Shown: in pieces, positions 17,206 to 26,180 of the stretch | Layout: the number at the start of each line of letters is the position of its first letter | Numbering within the stretch: position 1 is the stretch's first letter | Assembly (NCBI GenBank): GCA_964394085.1 | Contig: CAYMWF010000022.1 | Location: 11,084 to 75,083 of the forward strand | Direction of reading: 5' to 3' | DNA length: 64,000 nt | From: CAYMWF01 sp964394085 [NCBI: uncultured Gemmatimonadota bacterium] | GTDB taxonomy: Bacteria; GCA-2686955; CAYMWF01 | Position numbers and translations under genes: made by a program | The notes under the pieces: model-generated | What the model saw: only the letters and a program-made list of their open reading frames with translations | What the model was told of the DNA's origin: nothing | The model's database searches: none

Positions 17206-18183
17206 TTGAAAGCGTTCGTGACCGGCATTGAAGGATTCGTCGGGTATTACCTGGCGCGGCATCTCAGGGATAAGGGCTGGGCCGTTTATGGCAGCTATTT
17301 TGATGATACAACTGTCGGGCGTATACTTGAACTAAGTTCCTGTGAAATCGAAAAGTGCGATATTCTCGATGCCGCGGAATTGGGAAGAATTGTTAGAGAG
17401 GCCAAACCCGATGCTGTTTTCCATCTCGCGGCAATCTCTTATGTTCCACAAGGCGGTCTTGATCCTTCTTTAACTTTCAAGGTCAATTTACTGGGCTCGA
17501 TAAATCTTCTCGAGGCTGTACGATCGCTGCCGAACAACCCTAGAGTGGTCATCGCGGGCAGCGGTGAGATTTACGATGCCGTTGGATCAGGATCGACACC
17601 ACTGACCGAAACCATTCATCCATTTCCACAGTCTTTTTATGGAGTATCGAAATATACCATGGAACTCGCTGCTCTCCGGTATGCGACCGATTTTGGAATG
17701 GAAGTGGCCGTCACCAGGTCATTCAACCATACGGGTCCCGGTCAACGCAGCGAATTCGTCGCTTCGAATTTTGCCCTTCAAATCGCCTCGATCGAGCGTG
17801 ATCTGACAACCCCGGTCATGAGGGTTGGTAATCTCGATGTCGTAAGAGATTTTACCGATGTACGCGATATTGTTGCGGCTTATACCTGTTTGGCTGAAGC
17901 TCCCGATGTTTCGGGGGTGTTCAACGTCTGCTCCGGAACCGGCGTATCCATACGCTGGATCCTAGAGCACCTGATTTCCCTATCCGGCAAGGAAATTTCA
18001 GTCGAACCGGACCAGAACAGGATGCGCAAGGTCGATGCACCGGTTCTGATCGGCAGCAACAAAAAACTTTCTGAAGCAACAGGCTGGCGCCCGACCATCC
18101 GGCTCTCGCAGACACTGGAAGATTTAATTGACTGGTGGCGGTGGCGGGTAGATCGAAATCAGACTGCCGGCACTCCACGCTGA
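17206..18183 (+). CDS. GDP-6-deoxy-D-mannose reductase (Rmd)-like SDR, 325 aa
   Basis: Likely the 4-reductase partner of the upstream Gmd-like gene, giving GDP-D-rhamnose. The TTG start follows the upstream stop codon immediately. Seen: the glycine motif FVTGIEGFVGYYLA, the active site AGSGEIYDAVG, FYGVSK (Tyr/Lys) and SFNHTGPGQRSEFVASNFALQI. The NHTGPGQ form is typical of Rmd reductases, whereas the upstream gene has NHTGPRR. VGNLDVVRDFTDVRDIV is shared by both, showing they are paralogues. The protein contains SSCEIEKCDILD and a long C-terminal substrate domain. A second dehydratase role cannot be excluded without structural alignment. Confidence 0.78.
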   Translation: MKAFVTGIEGFVGYYLARHLRDKGWAVYGSYFDDTTVGRILELSSCEIEKCDILDAAELGRIVREAKPDAVFHLAAISYVPQGGLDPSLTFKVNLLGSINLLEAVRSLPNNPRVVIAGSGEIYDAVGSGSTPLTETIHPFPQSFYGVSKYTMELAALRYATDFGMEVAVTRSFNHTGPGQRSEFVASNFALQIASIERDLTTPVMRVGNLDVVRDFTDVRDIVAAYTCLAEAPDVSGVFNVCSGTGVSIRWILEHLISLSGKEISVEPDQNRMRKVDAPVLIGSNKKLSEATGWRPTIRLSQTLEDLIDWWRWRVDRNQTAGTPR

Positions 18184-18194
18184 GGAGCATGCAA

Positions 18195-19175
18195 ATGAAT
18201 TTGCTCAATAACATCCTGCTTACCGGAGGAGCCGGCTTCATAGGCTCAAGCCTGGCCGACCGGCTTCTTGAACGTCAGGAAGTTTCAGTGATCAATCTGG
18301 ATAATTTCAATGATTTTTATGATCCTTCAATCAAACGTGCAAATATTGCCGGCGTGATGGATCTCGATCGATACAAGCTTATTGAAGGCGACATCCGGGA
18401 CGAAGATTTAGTAAATAACACTTTCAAATCGTTCAAGCCGGATGCGGTCATCCATATTGCGGCAATGGCTGGTGTGCGGCCGTCGATAAAAGATCCGATG
18501 CTCTATCAGGATGTGAATATCAGGGGAACAATGCTGCTTCTCGAAGCGGCGAGGAAATTCGGAGTCAAGCGATTTATCTTCGCATCTTCCTCTTCTGTTT
18601 ACGGAAATCTGGAAGAAGCTCCGTTTTCGGAAGATGCCAAACTCAGCCGGCCTGTTTCTCCCTACGCCGCGACGAAACTGGCAGGTGAGGGAATCCTCTA
18701 TACATATCATCACCTTTACAGTCTCCCGGCTATCGCTCTTAGATTCTTTACGGTTTACGGGCCCCGGCAACGACCGGAAATGGCCATACACAAATTCACG
18801 AGAGCCATATTCAACAGCGACCCGATCGAGCTGTACGGAGACAGCCTTATTTCCAGGAGAGATTATACATATATAGACGATATTCTGGATGGGGTATGCG
18901 CAGCACTTGACTCGGATATCGAATGGGGAATCTATAATCTTGGCAATTCCAGCACCGTGCAGTTGCAGCAGCTCGTTACCCTCCTGCAGGAAATAATCGG
19001 TATTGAAGCTGATGTCTCCCATGCTCCATGGCAACCTGGTGATGTTATTAAAACCTTCGCCGATCTGACCAACAGTTCCCGCGATCTCGGTTACCTGCCC
19101 CGTATTTCAATAGAAGATGGATTAAGAAGGTTCGTCTCATGGTATAGCGAAAACCGGCAACCTCCCCAAGTATAA
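18195..19175 (+). CDS. UDP-glucuronate 4-epimerase-type SDR, 326 aa
   Basis: An extended SDR resembling UDP-glucuronate 4-epimerases, which make UDP-galacturonate. Seen: [32 protein letters not shown] (the NDYYD..LK signature of GlcA epimerases), AAMAGVRPSIKDP, the catalytic SSSSVYGN and SPYAATKLAGE, and RFFTVYGPRQRPEMAIHKF. All follow the family closely. The open frame extends upstream into the rmd-like gene, but ATG 18195 lies eight bases after GAGGAG, whereas ATG 18189 is too near it. It is probably in the same transcript as the three SDR genes before it. Its substrate UDP-GlcA would need a UDP-glucose dehydrogenase, which I do not see in the window. Confidence 0.83.
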   Translation: MNLLNNILLTGGAGFIGSSLADRLLERQEVSVINLDNFNDFYDPSIKRANIAGVMDLDRYKLIEGDIRDEDLVNNTFKSFKPDAVIHIAAMAGVRPSIKDPMLYQDVNIRGTMLLLEAARKFGVKRFIFASSSSVYGNLEEAPFSEDAKLSRPVSPYAATKLAGEGILYTYHHLYSLPAIALRFFTVYGPRQRPEMAIHKFTRAIFNSDPIELYGDSLISRRDYTYIDDILDGVCAALDSDIEWGIYNLGNSSTVQLQQLVTLLQEIIGIEADVSHAPWQPGDVIKTFADLTNSSRDLGYLPRISIEDGLRRFVSWYSENRQPPQV

Positions 19176-19180
19176 ACATA

Positions 19181-19200
19181 TCGCCAGACTTCTCAGGCGA
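19181..19200 (+). terminator. Hairpin after the epimerase run
   Basis: TCGCCAGA and TCAGGCGA pair (one A-A mismatch) around a CTTC tetraloop, starting five bases after the stop codon at 19175. There is no strong T-run after it. It may attenuate, or protect the 3' end, rather than terminate fully. Confidence 0.33.
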
Positions 19201-19351
19201 CACGATCTTCCCGCACATTTTCTGTATTGACTATTTACAGAACAGGCGTTCCGGCATACTGATAGAAAATCTTTGGTGATAACAGTCGATGAGTTTATAT
19301 TTCAAATACTGAGTTGCAGGTTGAGTCGCTTCATCCTTGGGGAGAAGAACA

Positions 19352-22156
19352 GTGCGTCGAAAACTGATAGAGCGAACGTTCCTTATTTTTGTAATAACCA
19401 TTTTAGTATTTCCAACAATTCTTCAGGCAAGCCATAACGGGTCCGGGCCATTCGGAGTGACAAGAGGCTGGAGCTATTTCTCGGCCTTCGATTATTCACA
19501 GACTTCAATTCTGAGACTGGATATCAATTGGCACCGTTTTGAACCGGTGCAGGGAGAATACTGCTGGCCGGGCCTTATCGAAAGGAACATTTTATACGCC
19601 ACTAAAAAGGGATACAGTATTGCACTGCTTTTCCGTACGGGCCAGTGCTGGGCTACGGGTCATCCGGAGCCTGAGGATTTTAAACCGTCGTATCCTCCAC
19701 TCGATCTGCAGGATGGATGGAATGATGACTATGGCTTTTCCCAGACCTATTATGATTATGTTTATCGGGTAATTGAGAGATACCAGGGCGCTGTGCACGC
19801 GATTTTTATTGAAAACGAGATGAATGTCGTGGGTTTCTGGGAAGGAAGCGTGGAAGACTACATCAAGCTCCTGGCGACCGCGCAAAAAGCTGCCGGAGAT
19901 ATCAACTCCGAGATCCAGGTTTATGACAGCGGTATTTCCAGTTGCACCTGGGGGCTTCTAATTGCACGGGATATGCTTGATGCAGGTGCCGATATCGAAG
20001 AGGTTTACTCATTTACCTCACTGTATTTCGAAACACATCCGGATATATTTTTCCCGTCTACAGATTGGTTATATACTTACCTTACGGAAAATCCCGGTTT
20101 TCTTCAGCAGAAACAGATAGTGGATACCTTCTTTTCAATGATTGACGGTCTGCTGGACGGATTGAATTTCCATTTCTGTGAAGGTTCCGATCATCTCAAA
20201 GTGGTTGTGGACTACATCCGCGATAAGCTGAATCAGCATGGTGTTTCGATCGATCGTCTCGTCAATAACGAACTAGCCCGAAGGAACGGAGTGGACTTTC
20301 CCGGTCTGGGTGAAGCCGAATACGCCGCAATCGTCGTTCGGAAACTGCTGCTCGGATATATATACGGCATCGAAGAGATGTACTGGTTTCCGTTTTCAGA
20401 AAGAGAGCTGCTGCACGATAAGTACGGTTTACTGGGTGACTTCGAGCAATGGCGTCCGGGTATAACAAGTTTCAGAACGCTTAACACCTTCGCAGATGAT
20501 CACCATTCGTTTTTTTCAGCCGACACCATCGGCCAATCGATACAGAGAGTGACATATACCGAAAACAAGACGGGTGTTCCCGATTTGGATATCTTATGGT
20601 ATGAAAACGGACCCCACGATTTTTCCTCGGAATATATAGCTCTTCCTTATCGGAAGGGAGCAAGGTCTGTTTCGGTTTTTGATCAGTATGGTCACATTTG
20701 CACACCAACCGATACAGGTCGTAATCTATTGATGGATGTTACCTTCTACCCACTTTATTTTAAATGGGACTACTCTTTCCACGCGAGAGGTTACACACCT
20801 TTCTGCGCCTCTTCTCCGGTTGATTCGATTGTGGATATGAGATCGGCAGGCGTCCAGAAAACTCTGGAATCGTTGAACTGGGTTGAGTTCGAACCGGCAA
20901 AGGGAGTTTTTGATACTGTTTACCTTGCGGAGCTTGAAAAACGGGCTCTGGAGAACAAAATCAACTATACTCTGCAGCTCAACACCGGCGCTTGCTGGGC
21001 CACCGGTCATTCCTGTGACATGGATGGGGAAACATCATATCCCCCACTGGATCTCCAGGATGAGTGGAGTAGAGAATATGGCCATAGCCAGTCATATTAT
21101 TCGATGATGATGGCACTCCTCGAGAATCTTCCTTGGTTCGTTGAACGGATCGTTATCCAGAATTGTGTGTTACAGCCAGAATTATGGGCCGGTACTACAG
21201 AAGAGTATATTCGTCTTCTTAAAACAGCGAAAAAAGCTGCTGTTGAATCGGGAGTAGGAATTCAGATACTTGACAGCGGCATACCCGCGGCTCTTCTGGG
21301 TTACGGGATTATCGACGACATGATCAACTCCGGGGAGTTCGGAAATCTACAGGTTCTCAATTTCGCCAACGGTTATTTTTCGAGAAACGGTGAATCCTGG
21401 AGCACTTTCCAGGAATTGGAAGAGTTTGTCGAGTTGCCCTCTGTTCAGGAAGCAGTTTCCGGTTTATTCACATACTTCGTTGACATTTACCCGCATATCA
21501 ACGTCCTCAATCTCCATTTCGAATCGGATCACTGGTATATGTCGAGCGTTTTAAGATGGCTGGATGAGAGAGCTTCAATCTGGGGATTCGAATTTGATCG
21601 AATCACGATCGGCTCATTGAGGCGACCGAGCATCCTGCCTCCTGGGTGGCCGCAGGATATGCAGAGTTTCACAACAGATGTGTTGAGGACACTCGTCACG
21701 GCAAGAGTGCATGGTTTCGAGGATGTTTACTACGAGCCCTTCGTGGAGCCTGAAGAGAAGACCGAGTATCTGGGCTTGATCAGTAACGACGGAACCTGGC
21801 AGGATGCAGCTCATGCCTACCGCTTTCTCGCAATGAAACTCGGCTCCGGTTACACATTCAGGAAAGAGCTGTTTACCGGAGATCCGGTTGAAGTCCATGC
21901 TTATCTTTTCCATTCCGAGGAGGATCGCACCACGTTCATTGCCGCGTGGTGGGATGACGGCACCCATTTGCCCGGCAGCAGCAGAATCCGTATTCAGCTT
22001 CCTGAAGAAGGAGCGGTTATTACGAGATATGACTATCTTGGAGAACAGAAAATCCTGTTTAAGCCATCCGATAGAAACTCATTTGTACTAACTGAAATCC
22101 CGTCTTATTTCGAAGTATCAGCACCTCCGGAGGATATCATATTCACAGCTCAGTGA
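19352..22156 (+). CDS. Secreted protein with two tandem glycoside-hydrolase-like repeats, second copy degenerate, 934 aa
   Basis: An exported protein made of two related halves of about 450 residues. GTG 19352 has GGGGAG seven bases upstream and gives a signal peptide ending ILQA (about residue 29). Each half reads like a clan GH-A TIM barrel. The shared landmarks are CWATGH (C100 and C548), YPPLDLQD, an ENE/QNC strand end, EYI-LL-TA-KAA, and DSGI. In repeat 1 the strand-4 acid/base is ENEMN (E156) and the candidate nucleophile is in VNNELARR (E307). At the same places repeat 2 has QNC (C605) and IGS (S755), so it has probably lost catalysis and may bind glycan. The GH family is not identified. 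Its place inside the glycan locus suggests trimming or modifying the polymer outside the cytoplasm. Function is inferred; duplication is directly visible. Confidence 0.72.
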   Translation: MRRKLIERTFLIFVITILVFPTILQASHNGSGPFGVTRGWSYFSAFDYSQTSILRLDINWHRFEPVQGEYCWPGLIERNILYATKKGYSIALLFRTGQCWATGHPEPEDFKPSYPPLDLQDGWNDDYGFSQTYYDYVYRVIERYQGAVHAIFIENEMNVVGFWEGSVEDYIKLLATAQKAAGDINSEIQVYDSGISSCTWGLLIARDMLDAGADIEEVYSFTSLYFETHPDIFFPSTDWLYTYLTENPGFLQQKQIVDTFFSMIDGLLDGLNFHFCEGSDHLKVVVDYIRDKLNQHGVSIDRLVNNELARRNGVDFPGLGEAEYAAIVVRKLLLGYIYGIEEMYWFPFSERELLHDKYGLLGDFEQWRPGITSFRTLNTFADDHHSFFSADTIGQSIQRVTYTENKTGVPDLDILWYENGPHDFSSEYIALPYRKGARSVSVFDQYGHICTPTDTGRNLLMDVTFYPLYFKWDYSFHARGYTPFCASSPVDSIVDMRSAGVQKTLESLNWVEFEPAKGVFDTVYLAELEKRALENKINYTLQLNTGACWATGHSCDMDGETSYPPLDLQDEWSREYGHSQSYYSMMMALLENLPWFVERIVIQNCVLQPELWAGTTEEYIRLLKTAKKAAVESGVGIQILDSGIPAALLGYGIIDDMINSGEFGNLQVLNFANGYFSRNGESWSTFQELEEFVELPSVQEAVSGLFTYFVDIYPHINVLNLHFESDHWYMSSVLRWLDERASIWGFEFDRITIGSLRRPSILPPGWPQDMQSFTTDVLRTLVTARVHGFEDVYYEPFVEPEEKTEYLGLISNDGTWQDAAHAYRFLAMKLGSGYTFRKELFTGDPVEVHAYLFHSEEDRTTFIAAWWDDGTHLPGSSRIRIQLPEEGAVITRYDYLGEQKILFKPSDRNSFVLTEIPSYFEVSAPPEDIIFTAQ

Positions 22157-22327
22157 CAGAATCTGAAAACAGATTGATCCAACCTGTTCGAGCCCGCCTC
22201 TCAGAAGTGAACATTTCCCGCTAACATCCGATAACCAGTCTGTATATGAAGGCCCGGCAGACTCATTATTTCTGTCATCTTACAGCATCCATCGTCTTGG
22301 TTTCTGATGAAAGAAAGGGTATGAACG

Positions 22328-23305
22328 GTGCAGGATGTTATTTCGAAAACAGACGCCGGTACAATCGAGTTCTCGATAGTCGTTCCATTATATAATGAAG
22401 CCGAGAATGTCCGCCCCTTCTATCTCAGGCTCAAAAGAGTGCTGGAAGATACCGGCAGGTCATATGAAATTATTTTCGTGGATGACGGCAGCCAGGATTA
22501 TACTCTGGCGGAACTGCTTCGGTTTCGTGAAAATGATCCCTGTATGACAGTAATTCAATTGAGAGGTAATTACGGGCAGACATCTGCTCTTGCAGCCGGC
22601 TTCGACCACAGTCGCGGAGATGTCATAATACCCATGGATGGCGACATGCAGCATGCTCCGGAGGATATACCCGCGTTTATCGGAAAGATAGATGCAGGAT
22701 ATACCCTGGTGAGTGGATGGCGCGAGAAGCGTAAAGATCCTTTTATCAGCAGGCGTCTGCCTTCTGCAATAGCAAACTGGACGATGCGCAAGCTTTCCGG
22801 AATAGACCTTCACGATTTCGGCACCACTTTCAAGGCATACAGGCGTGAATTGCTGGAGGATCTCGTCCTTTATGGTGACTTTCACAGGTTCATACCGGTA
22901 TTGCTCAAGGGGAGAGGAGCCCGCATAACCGAGATACCGATTAAGAACATCCGGCGATCACAGGGTAAATCCAACTACAGTATCTCGCGTACATTTACGG
23001 TCTTTTTCGATCTGATCAGGCTTAATTTTCTCGCGCGTTTCCTGTCGAGACCGCTGATGCTTTTCGGCTCTTTCGGACTCATGCTCTCCGGGGGAGGTTT
23101 CCTCATCACGATGTACCTGGTTTTTCTGAAATACTTTTACGGGTTGGGCCTGCTCGAATACAGGGCACCCCTGTTTATTGTTTCAGTGATACTGATGGTC
23201 ATCGGATCCCAGTTCCTTACACTCGGTCTACTCGGTGAAATCATGGTAAAGATGTATCATTCATCGAACAAAAGGCAAATCTACTCGGTGCAGCAGGTAT
23301 TTTGA
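22328..23305 (+). CDS. GT2 polyprenyl-phosphate glycosyltransferase with two C-terminal membrane helices, 325 aa
   Basis: Probably transfers a sugar to a polyprenyl phosphate on the inner leaflet (ArnC/GtrB/DPM1 group). Seen: SIVVPLYNEAENVRPFY, VDDGSQDYTL, NYGQTSALAAGFDHSRGD, MDGDMQHAPEDIP (the metal-binding DxD/QH of this group), and HDFGTTFKAYRRE. RSQGKSNYSISRTF precedes two membrane helices (about residues 245-270 and 283-308), the usual GtrB layout. The GTG start has AAGGG upstream. It sits three genes before a GT39-type transferase (24161), which would use just such a lipid-linked sugar on the outer face of the membrane. Confidence 0.88.
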   Translation: MQDVISKTDAGTIEFSIVVPLYNEAENVRPFYLRLKRVLEDTGRSYEIIFVDDGSQDYTLAELLRFRENDPCMTVIQLRGNYGQTSALAAGFDHSRGDVIIPMDGDMQHAPEDIPAFIGKIDAGYTLVSGWREKRKDPFISRRLPSAIANWTMRKLSGIDLHDFGTTFKAYRRELLEDLVLYGDFHRFIPVLLKGRGARITEIPIKNIRRSQGKSNYSISRTFTVFFDLIRLNFLARFLSRPLMLFGSFGLMLSGGGFLITMYLVFLKYFYGLGLLEYRAPLFIVSVILMVIGSQFLTLGLLGEIMVKMYHSSNKRQIYSVQQVF

Positions 23306-23328
23306 GACTTTTTCAAGATGGAAAGTGA

Positions 23329-24174
23329 ATGGATAAAGAAAAAGAATACCAGATAAAATTGCACAAGAAGCTTGTGTCTCACTATCGCCGTCGGCACGAA
23401 TCCACGGTCGCTCGTTTATATCATCAGGGTTGGAACGATAATCTCATCAGTCTTGCCTGCCGCACCGGAGAACGTGTATCCAAGGTTCTTGATCTGGGAG
23501 CCGGGAACGGGGTTTTGTCGACTCGCCTGGCGGAGCGGGGTTTCAGAGTAATTGCGTCCGATATCTCCTTCGATATGATCACCGATATTGAAAAGAGCAG
23601 AGAGAACATCGAGGGAGTCGTGCAGGCAGATGGAGAATGTCTGCCTTTCGCGGAAAAAAGTTTCGACGCGGTATTTTGCCGAGGGGTTTTGCACCATGTC
23701 CCATCTCCGGGGCTCATGCTTTTTGAAATCCGCCGGATTCTGAAGCCGGGCGGTGTGCTGGTTTTTTCCGAACCTTGCGGAGATGGTCTTCTTTTGCGCG
23801 GGCTGCGAACGATATATCGTAAGTACTCCCGTAAGCTGGGAGAGGATCACCAGGCATTCAGATCCCGGGAGTTGTCTGCGCTTCTGAGCGAGGCGTTTCT
23901 TCATGAAGTTCATCTCGAGAAATTCGGTTTCGTCGCGTTCCCGCTTTGCGGTATGACGGATTACCTGCCGTTACTGACGAAATTCCCGTTCCAGGAACGG
24001 ATCTTCAGTATTCTCAACCGTTTCGACCTTGTGTGCGGTTCGATACCCCTTGTCAGGAGGGAAAGCTGGGGCGTAACTCTGGTTGCACGGCGATCACAAG
24101 AACAAAACGCAGCATTATCAACCGGCGCTGACTACGGTCCAGGTATAGAGGAACCTGTTCTTGCAGAAATATAA
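23329..24174 (+). CDS. Class I SAM-dependent methyltransferase, 281 aa
   Basis: A methyltransferase with the Rossmann SAM-binding motif I VLDLGAGNGVLSTRLAERG, motif II VIASDIS, EGVVQADGECLPF, and AVFCRGVLHHVPSPGLML followed by EIRRILKPGGVLVFSEP. This is the UbiE/Methyltransf_11 pattern. Length is typical. The start ATG has GGAAAGT upstream. It lies between the GT2 gene and the GT39-type gene with very short spacing, and its 3' end overlaps the latter by 14 bases. It may methylate a sugar or lipid intermediate. The acceptor is unknown. Confidence 0.82.
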   Translation: MDKEKEYQIKLHKKLVSHYRRRHESTVARLYHQGWNDNLISLACRTGERVSKVLDLGAGNGVLSTRLAERGFRVIASDISFDMITDIEKSRENIEGVVQADGECLPFAEKSFDAVFCRGVLHHVPSPGLMLFEIRRILKPGGVLVFSEPCGDGLLLRGLRTIYRKYSRKLGEDHQAFRSRELSALLSEAFLHEVHLEKFGFVAFPLCGMTDYLPLLTKFPFQERIFSILNRFDLVCGSIPLVRRESWGVTLVARRSQEQNAALSTGADYGPGIEEPVLAEI

Positions 24175-25867
24175 AAACCTGTGGGTAGTGCTTCTGCTGT
24201 TTATCGTTGCACTGATTTTAAGACTTCCCGGCACTTCCTTCGGATTACCGGAGATCTACCACTCCGACGAGCAGCATGAGGTATACAGAGCACTCCGTCT
24301 TGGTGCCGGTTCGGTTGATCTATCCGCATATCGTGCAATGAAAGGGGGTTATTTTTACCTTCTTTTTCTTGAGTACGGTCTATATTTCCTTCTGCTTAAA
24401 ATGTTCGGTATCGTTAACGGTGCCGAGGATTTCGCCATTCGTTTCGTTTCGGATCCGACGACGATCTGGTTGATCGGCAGGTGTACGACGGCTGTACTCG
24501 GTGCTGCAACCGTTCCTCTATTGTATCATCTTGGTAAAAAGGTGTTTCCCAGGACTCCCGCCGGGCTTTTTGCAGCTCTTTTCCTGGCCTTTTCATTCCG
24601 CCATATCGTTGATTCCCATTATGTGACCGTTGATGTACCAATGACGTTCTTCTTGCTCCTGGGATTCCTCGCACTGATTAAAGTCGTGGAAAGGGGTGGT
24701 TTGTCCGATTATCTCACGGCGGGCCTGCTCCTGTCGTTTGCCGTTCAATTCAAAATCGTACTCGCGGCAGCAGGTTTTTCCTTTCTCATTGCGCATTTTC
24801 AAACCGGAGCCGGACTGCAGGAGGTTGCTCGCAGCCGTCGTTACCGGTTTCTGGTTGCTTCGTCTGCGGCGATCCTTTTTTACCTCGCAGGAAATCCGGG
24901 GATTTTATTCAACATCCGTGAAATCCTTTCGTATTTTTTCGGCTCGCTCGGCGGTGGGGCGGCGCCGAGGGGCTTCCAAGTCACAATGGCACATAAGGAG
25001 TATCTGGGTTTTAGATTATATGCCATGAGTTTTTTCGGAGCGTCCGGATGGCTCATCCCTTTCCTGTCGGCAGGTGGGCTGATAATGGCGGTAAAGCGAC
25101 GAAATCCATTCGATTTGCTGGTTCTGTCCTTCATCATTCCCACGACGGCGGTACTGTTTTCTTCTAAAACAGGGGCTGCTCCCAGGTATATGATTCCACT
25201 TTTGCCGTTTCTGTATCTTTATGCAGGAGCAGCCTTGGCGGAGCTGATGAGTTGGTGGCGGCTTCGGACAAGCAGGCATAACGAGGTTCTTATCGCAGTA
25301 ATAACCGTAATAGCGCTCACTATGCTTCCCCCGGTGTGGCGATCCGTGGCTTTCAACCGGGAACTGATGTTGCCGGATACCCGGGGCATCGCCAGAGAAT
25401 GGGTCGTTGAATCGATTCCCACCGGTTCGCGGATACTGATTGCAGGTCATGAGAACTTCCCCGCCGCCGGGACTGTACAGATTCCACTTGCGGGGAGTTT
25501 TATCAAGGAGCGGATAAAAGAACTTGAAATTATCGATCGCCAGAAGGCGAGTTTTCTCAGAACCTACTACCTGGAATCCAATAGTGCCGTCACTGGATAC
25601 GAACCTGTTTATTTCGATTCGTCCGACGGAGCATTTGATCTCGATGCTGTCTGGCTCCGCGAACCTGAATATGCGGTGGTCTCGAGCCAGGTATCAAAAA
25701 AATTCCTGAAAGAACTGGGTCGAAAGAACAATCCGGAATTTGCTGCTTTTTACGACAGGATTTCATCCAATCGACTTGTTTTTGAAGTCATTCCGTCGCC
25801 AGGCAGACATACAGGTCCGATAATACGGGTATATCGACTCGATGGTTCCTCCAGTTCCGCAGAATAG
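24161..25867 (+). CDS. GT39/ArnT-like integral-membrane glycosyltransferase (GT-C), 568 aa
   Basis: A polytopic GT-C transferase that would move a sugar from a polyprenyl-phosphate donor on the periplasmic face. The first helix is WVVLLLFIVALILRLPG, followed by the acidic loop motif YHSDEQHEVYRA, the DE expected in GT39/PMT/ArnT enzymes. A further eight to ten hydrophobic segments follow (for example FFLLLGFLALIKV, LLLSFAVQF, FLVASSAAILFYLAGNPG). A soluble C-terminal region starts near residue 420. TTG 24161 lies eight bases after GAGG and overlaps the methyltransferase gene by 14 bases, indicating coupling. Acceptor unknown. It probably pairs with the GT2 at 22328. Confidence 0.82.
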   Translation: MQKYKNLWVVLLLFIVALILRLPGTSFGLPEIYHSDEQHEVYRALRLGAGSVDLSAYRAMKGGYFYLLFLEYGLYFLLLKMFGIVNGAEDFAIRFVSDPTTIWLIGRCTTAVLGAATVPLLYHLGKKVFPRTPAGLFAALFLAFSFRHIVDSHYVTVDVPMTFFLLLGFLALIKVVERGGLSDYLTAGLLLSFAVQFKIVLAAAGFSFLIAHFQTGAGLQEVARSRRYRFLVASSAAILFYLAGNPGILFNIREILSYFFGSLGGGAAPRGFQVTMAHKEYLGFRLYAMSFFGASGWLIPFLSAGGLIMAVKRRNPFDLLVLSFIIPTTAVLFSSKTGAAPRYMIPLLPFLYLYAGAALAELMSWWRLRTSRHNEVLIAVITVIALTMLPPVWRSVAFNRELMLPDTRGIAREWVVESIPTGSRILIAGHENFPAAGTVQIPLAGSFIKERIKELEIIDRQKASFLRTYYLESNSAVTGYEPVYFDSSDGAFDLDAVWLREPEYAVVSSQVSKKFLKELGRKNNPEFAAFYDRISSNRLVFEVIPSPGRHTGPIIRVYRLDGSSSSAE

Positions 25868-26180
25868 AGGCTGAGCAGTCCTCCGAGAACCTGCGTAAAA
25901 ACAGTCTGCCATCGAATCTCAAAATCGAATTCTGACGACTCTTTTTCGTCTCGTAGATTCCTCCTTATCGACATGCAGGGACTACGGCTATACTCAATCG
26001 GCATGGGCATATAGAACATTCGCCCGAATGTGAATAATACCGATATATTCCTGAGCGAAACCTAAAGAAATCCCTTGTTGTGACGAACTACCGATACAAG
26101 CAAAACGACCATCCGTCGTGATTGGTTCCCCGGCTTGCGCAGTAAACAATCGTTAGGTTTTTTTGGGGGGGAACAACAGG
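25868..26180. other. Intergenic gap of 313 bases
   Basis: No gene, RNA or clear promoter is visible here. Short features are a T7G7 run at 26158-26171, where the G tract serves as Shine-Dalgarno for the next gene, and the separated complementary octamers AAACCTAA and TTAGGTTT. The two halves are too far apart for a terminator. The gap probably contains a promoter for the GT4 gene, but no hexamer pair with correct spacing stood out. Confidence 0.5.

Noticed and set aside
22160-22175. AATCTG-AAAA-CAGATT perfect small hairpin after the glycosidase-like gene
   Set aside because: Six pairs, no T-run; could occur by chance.
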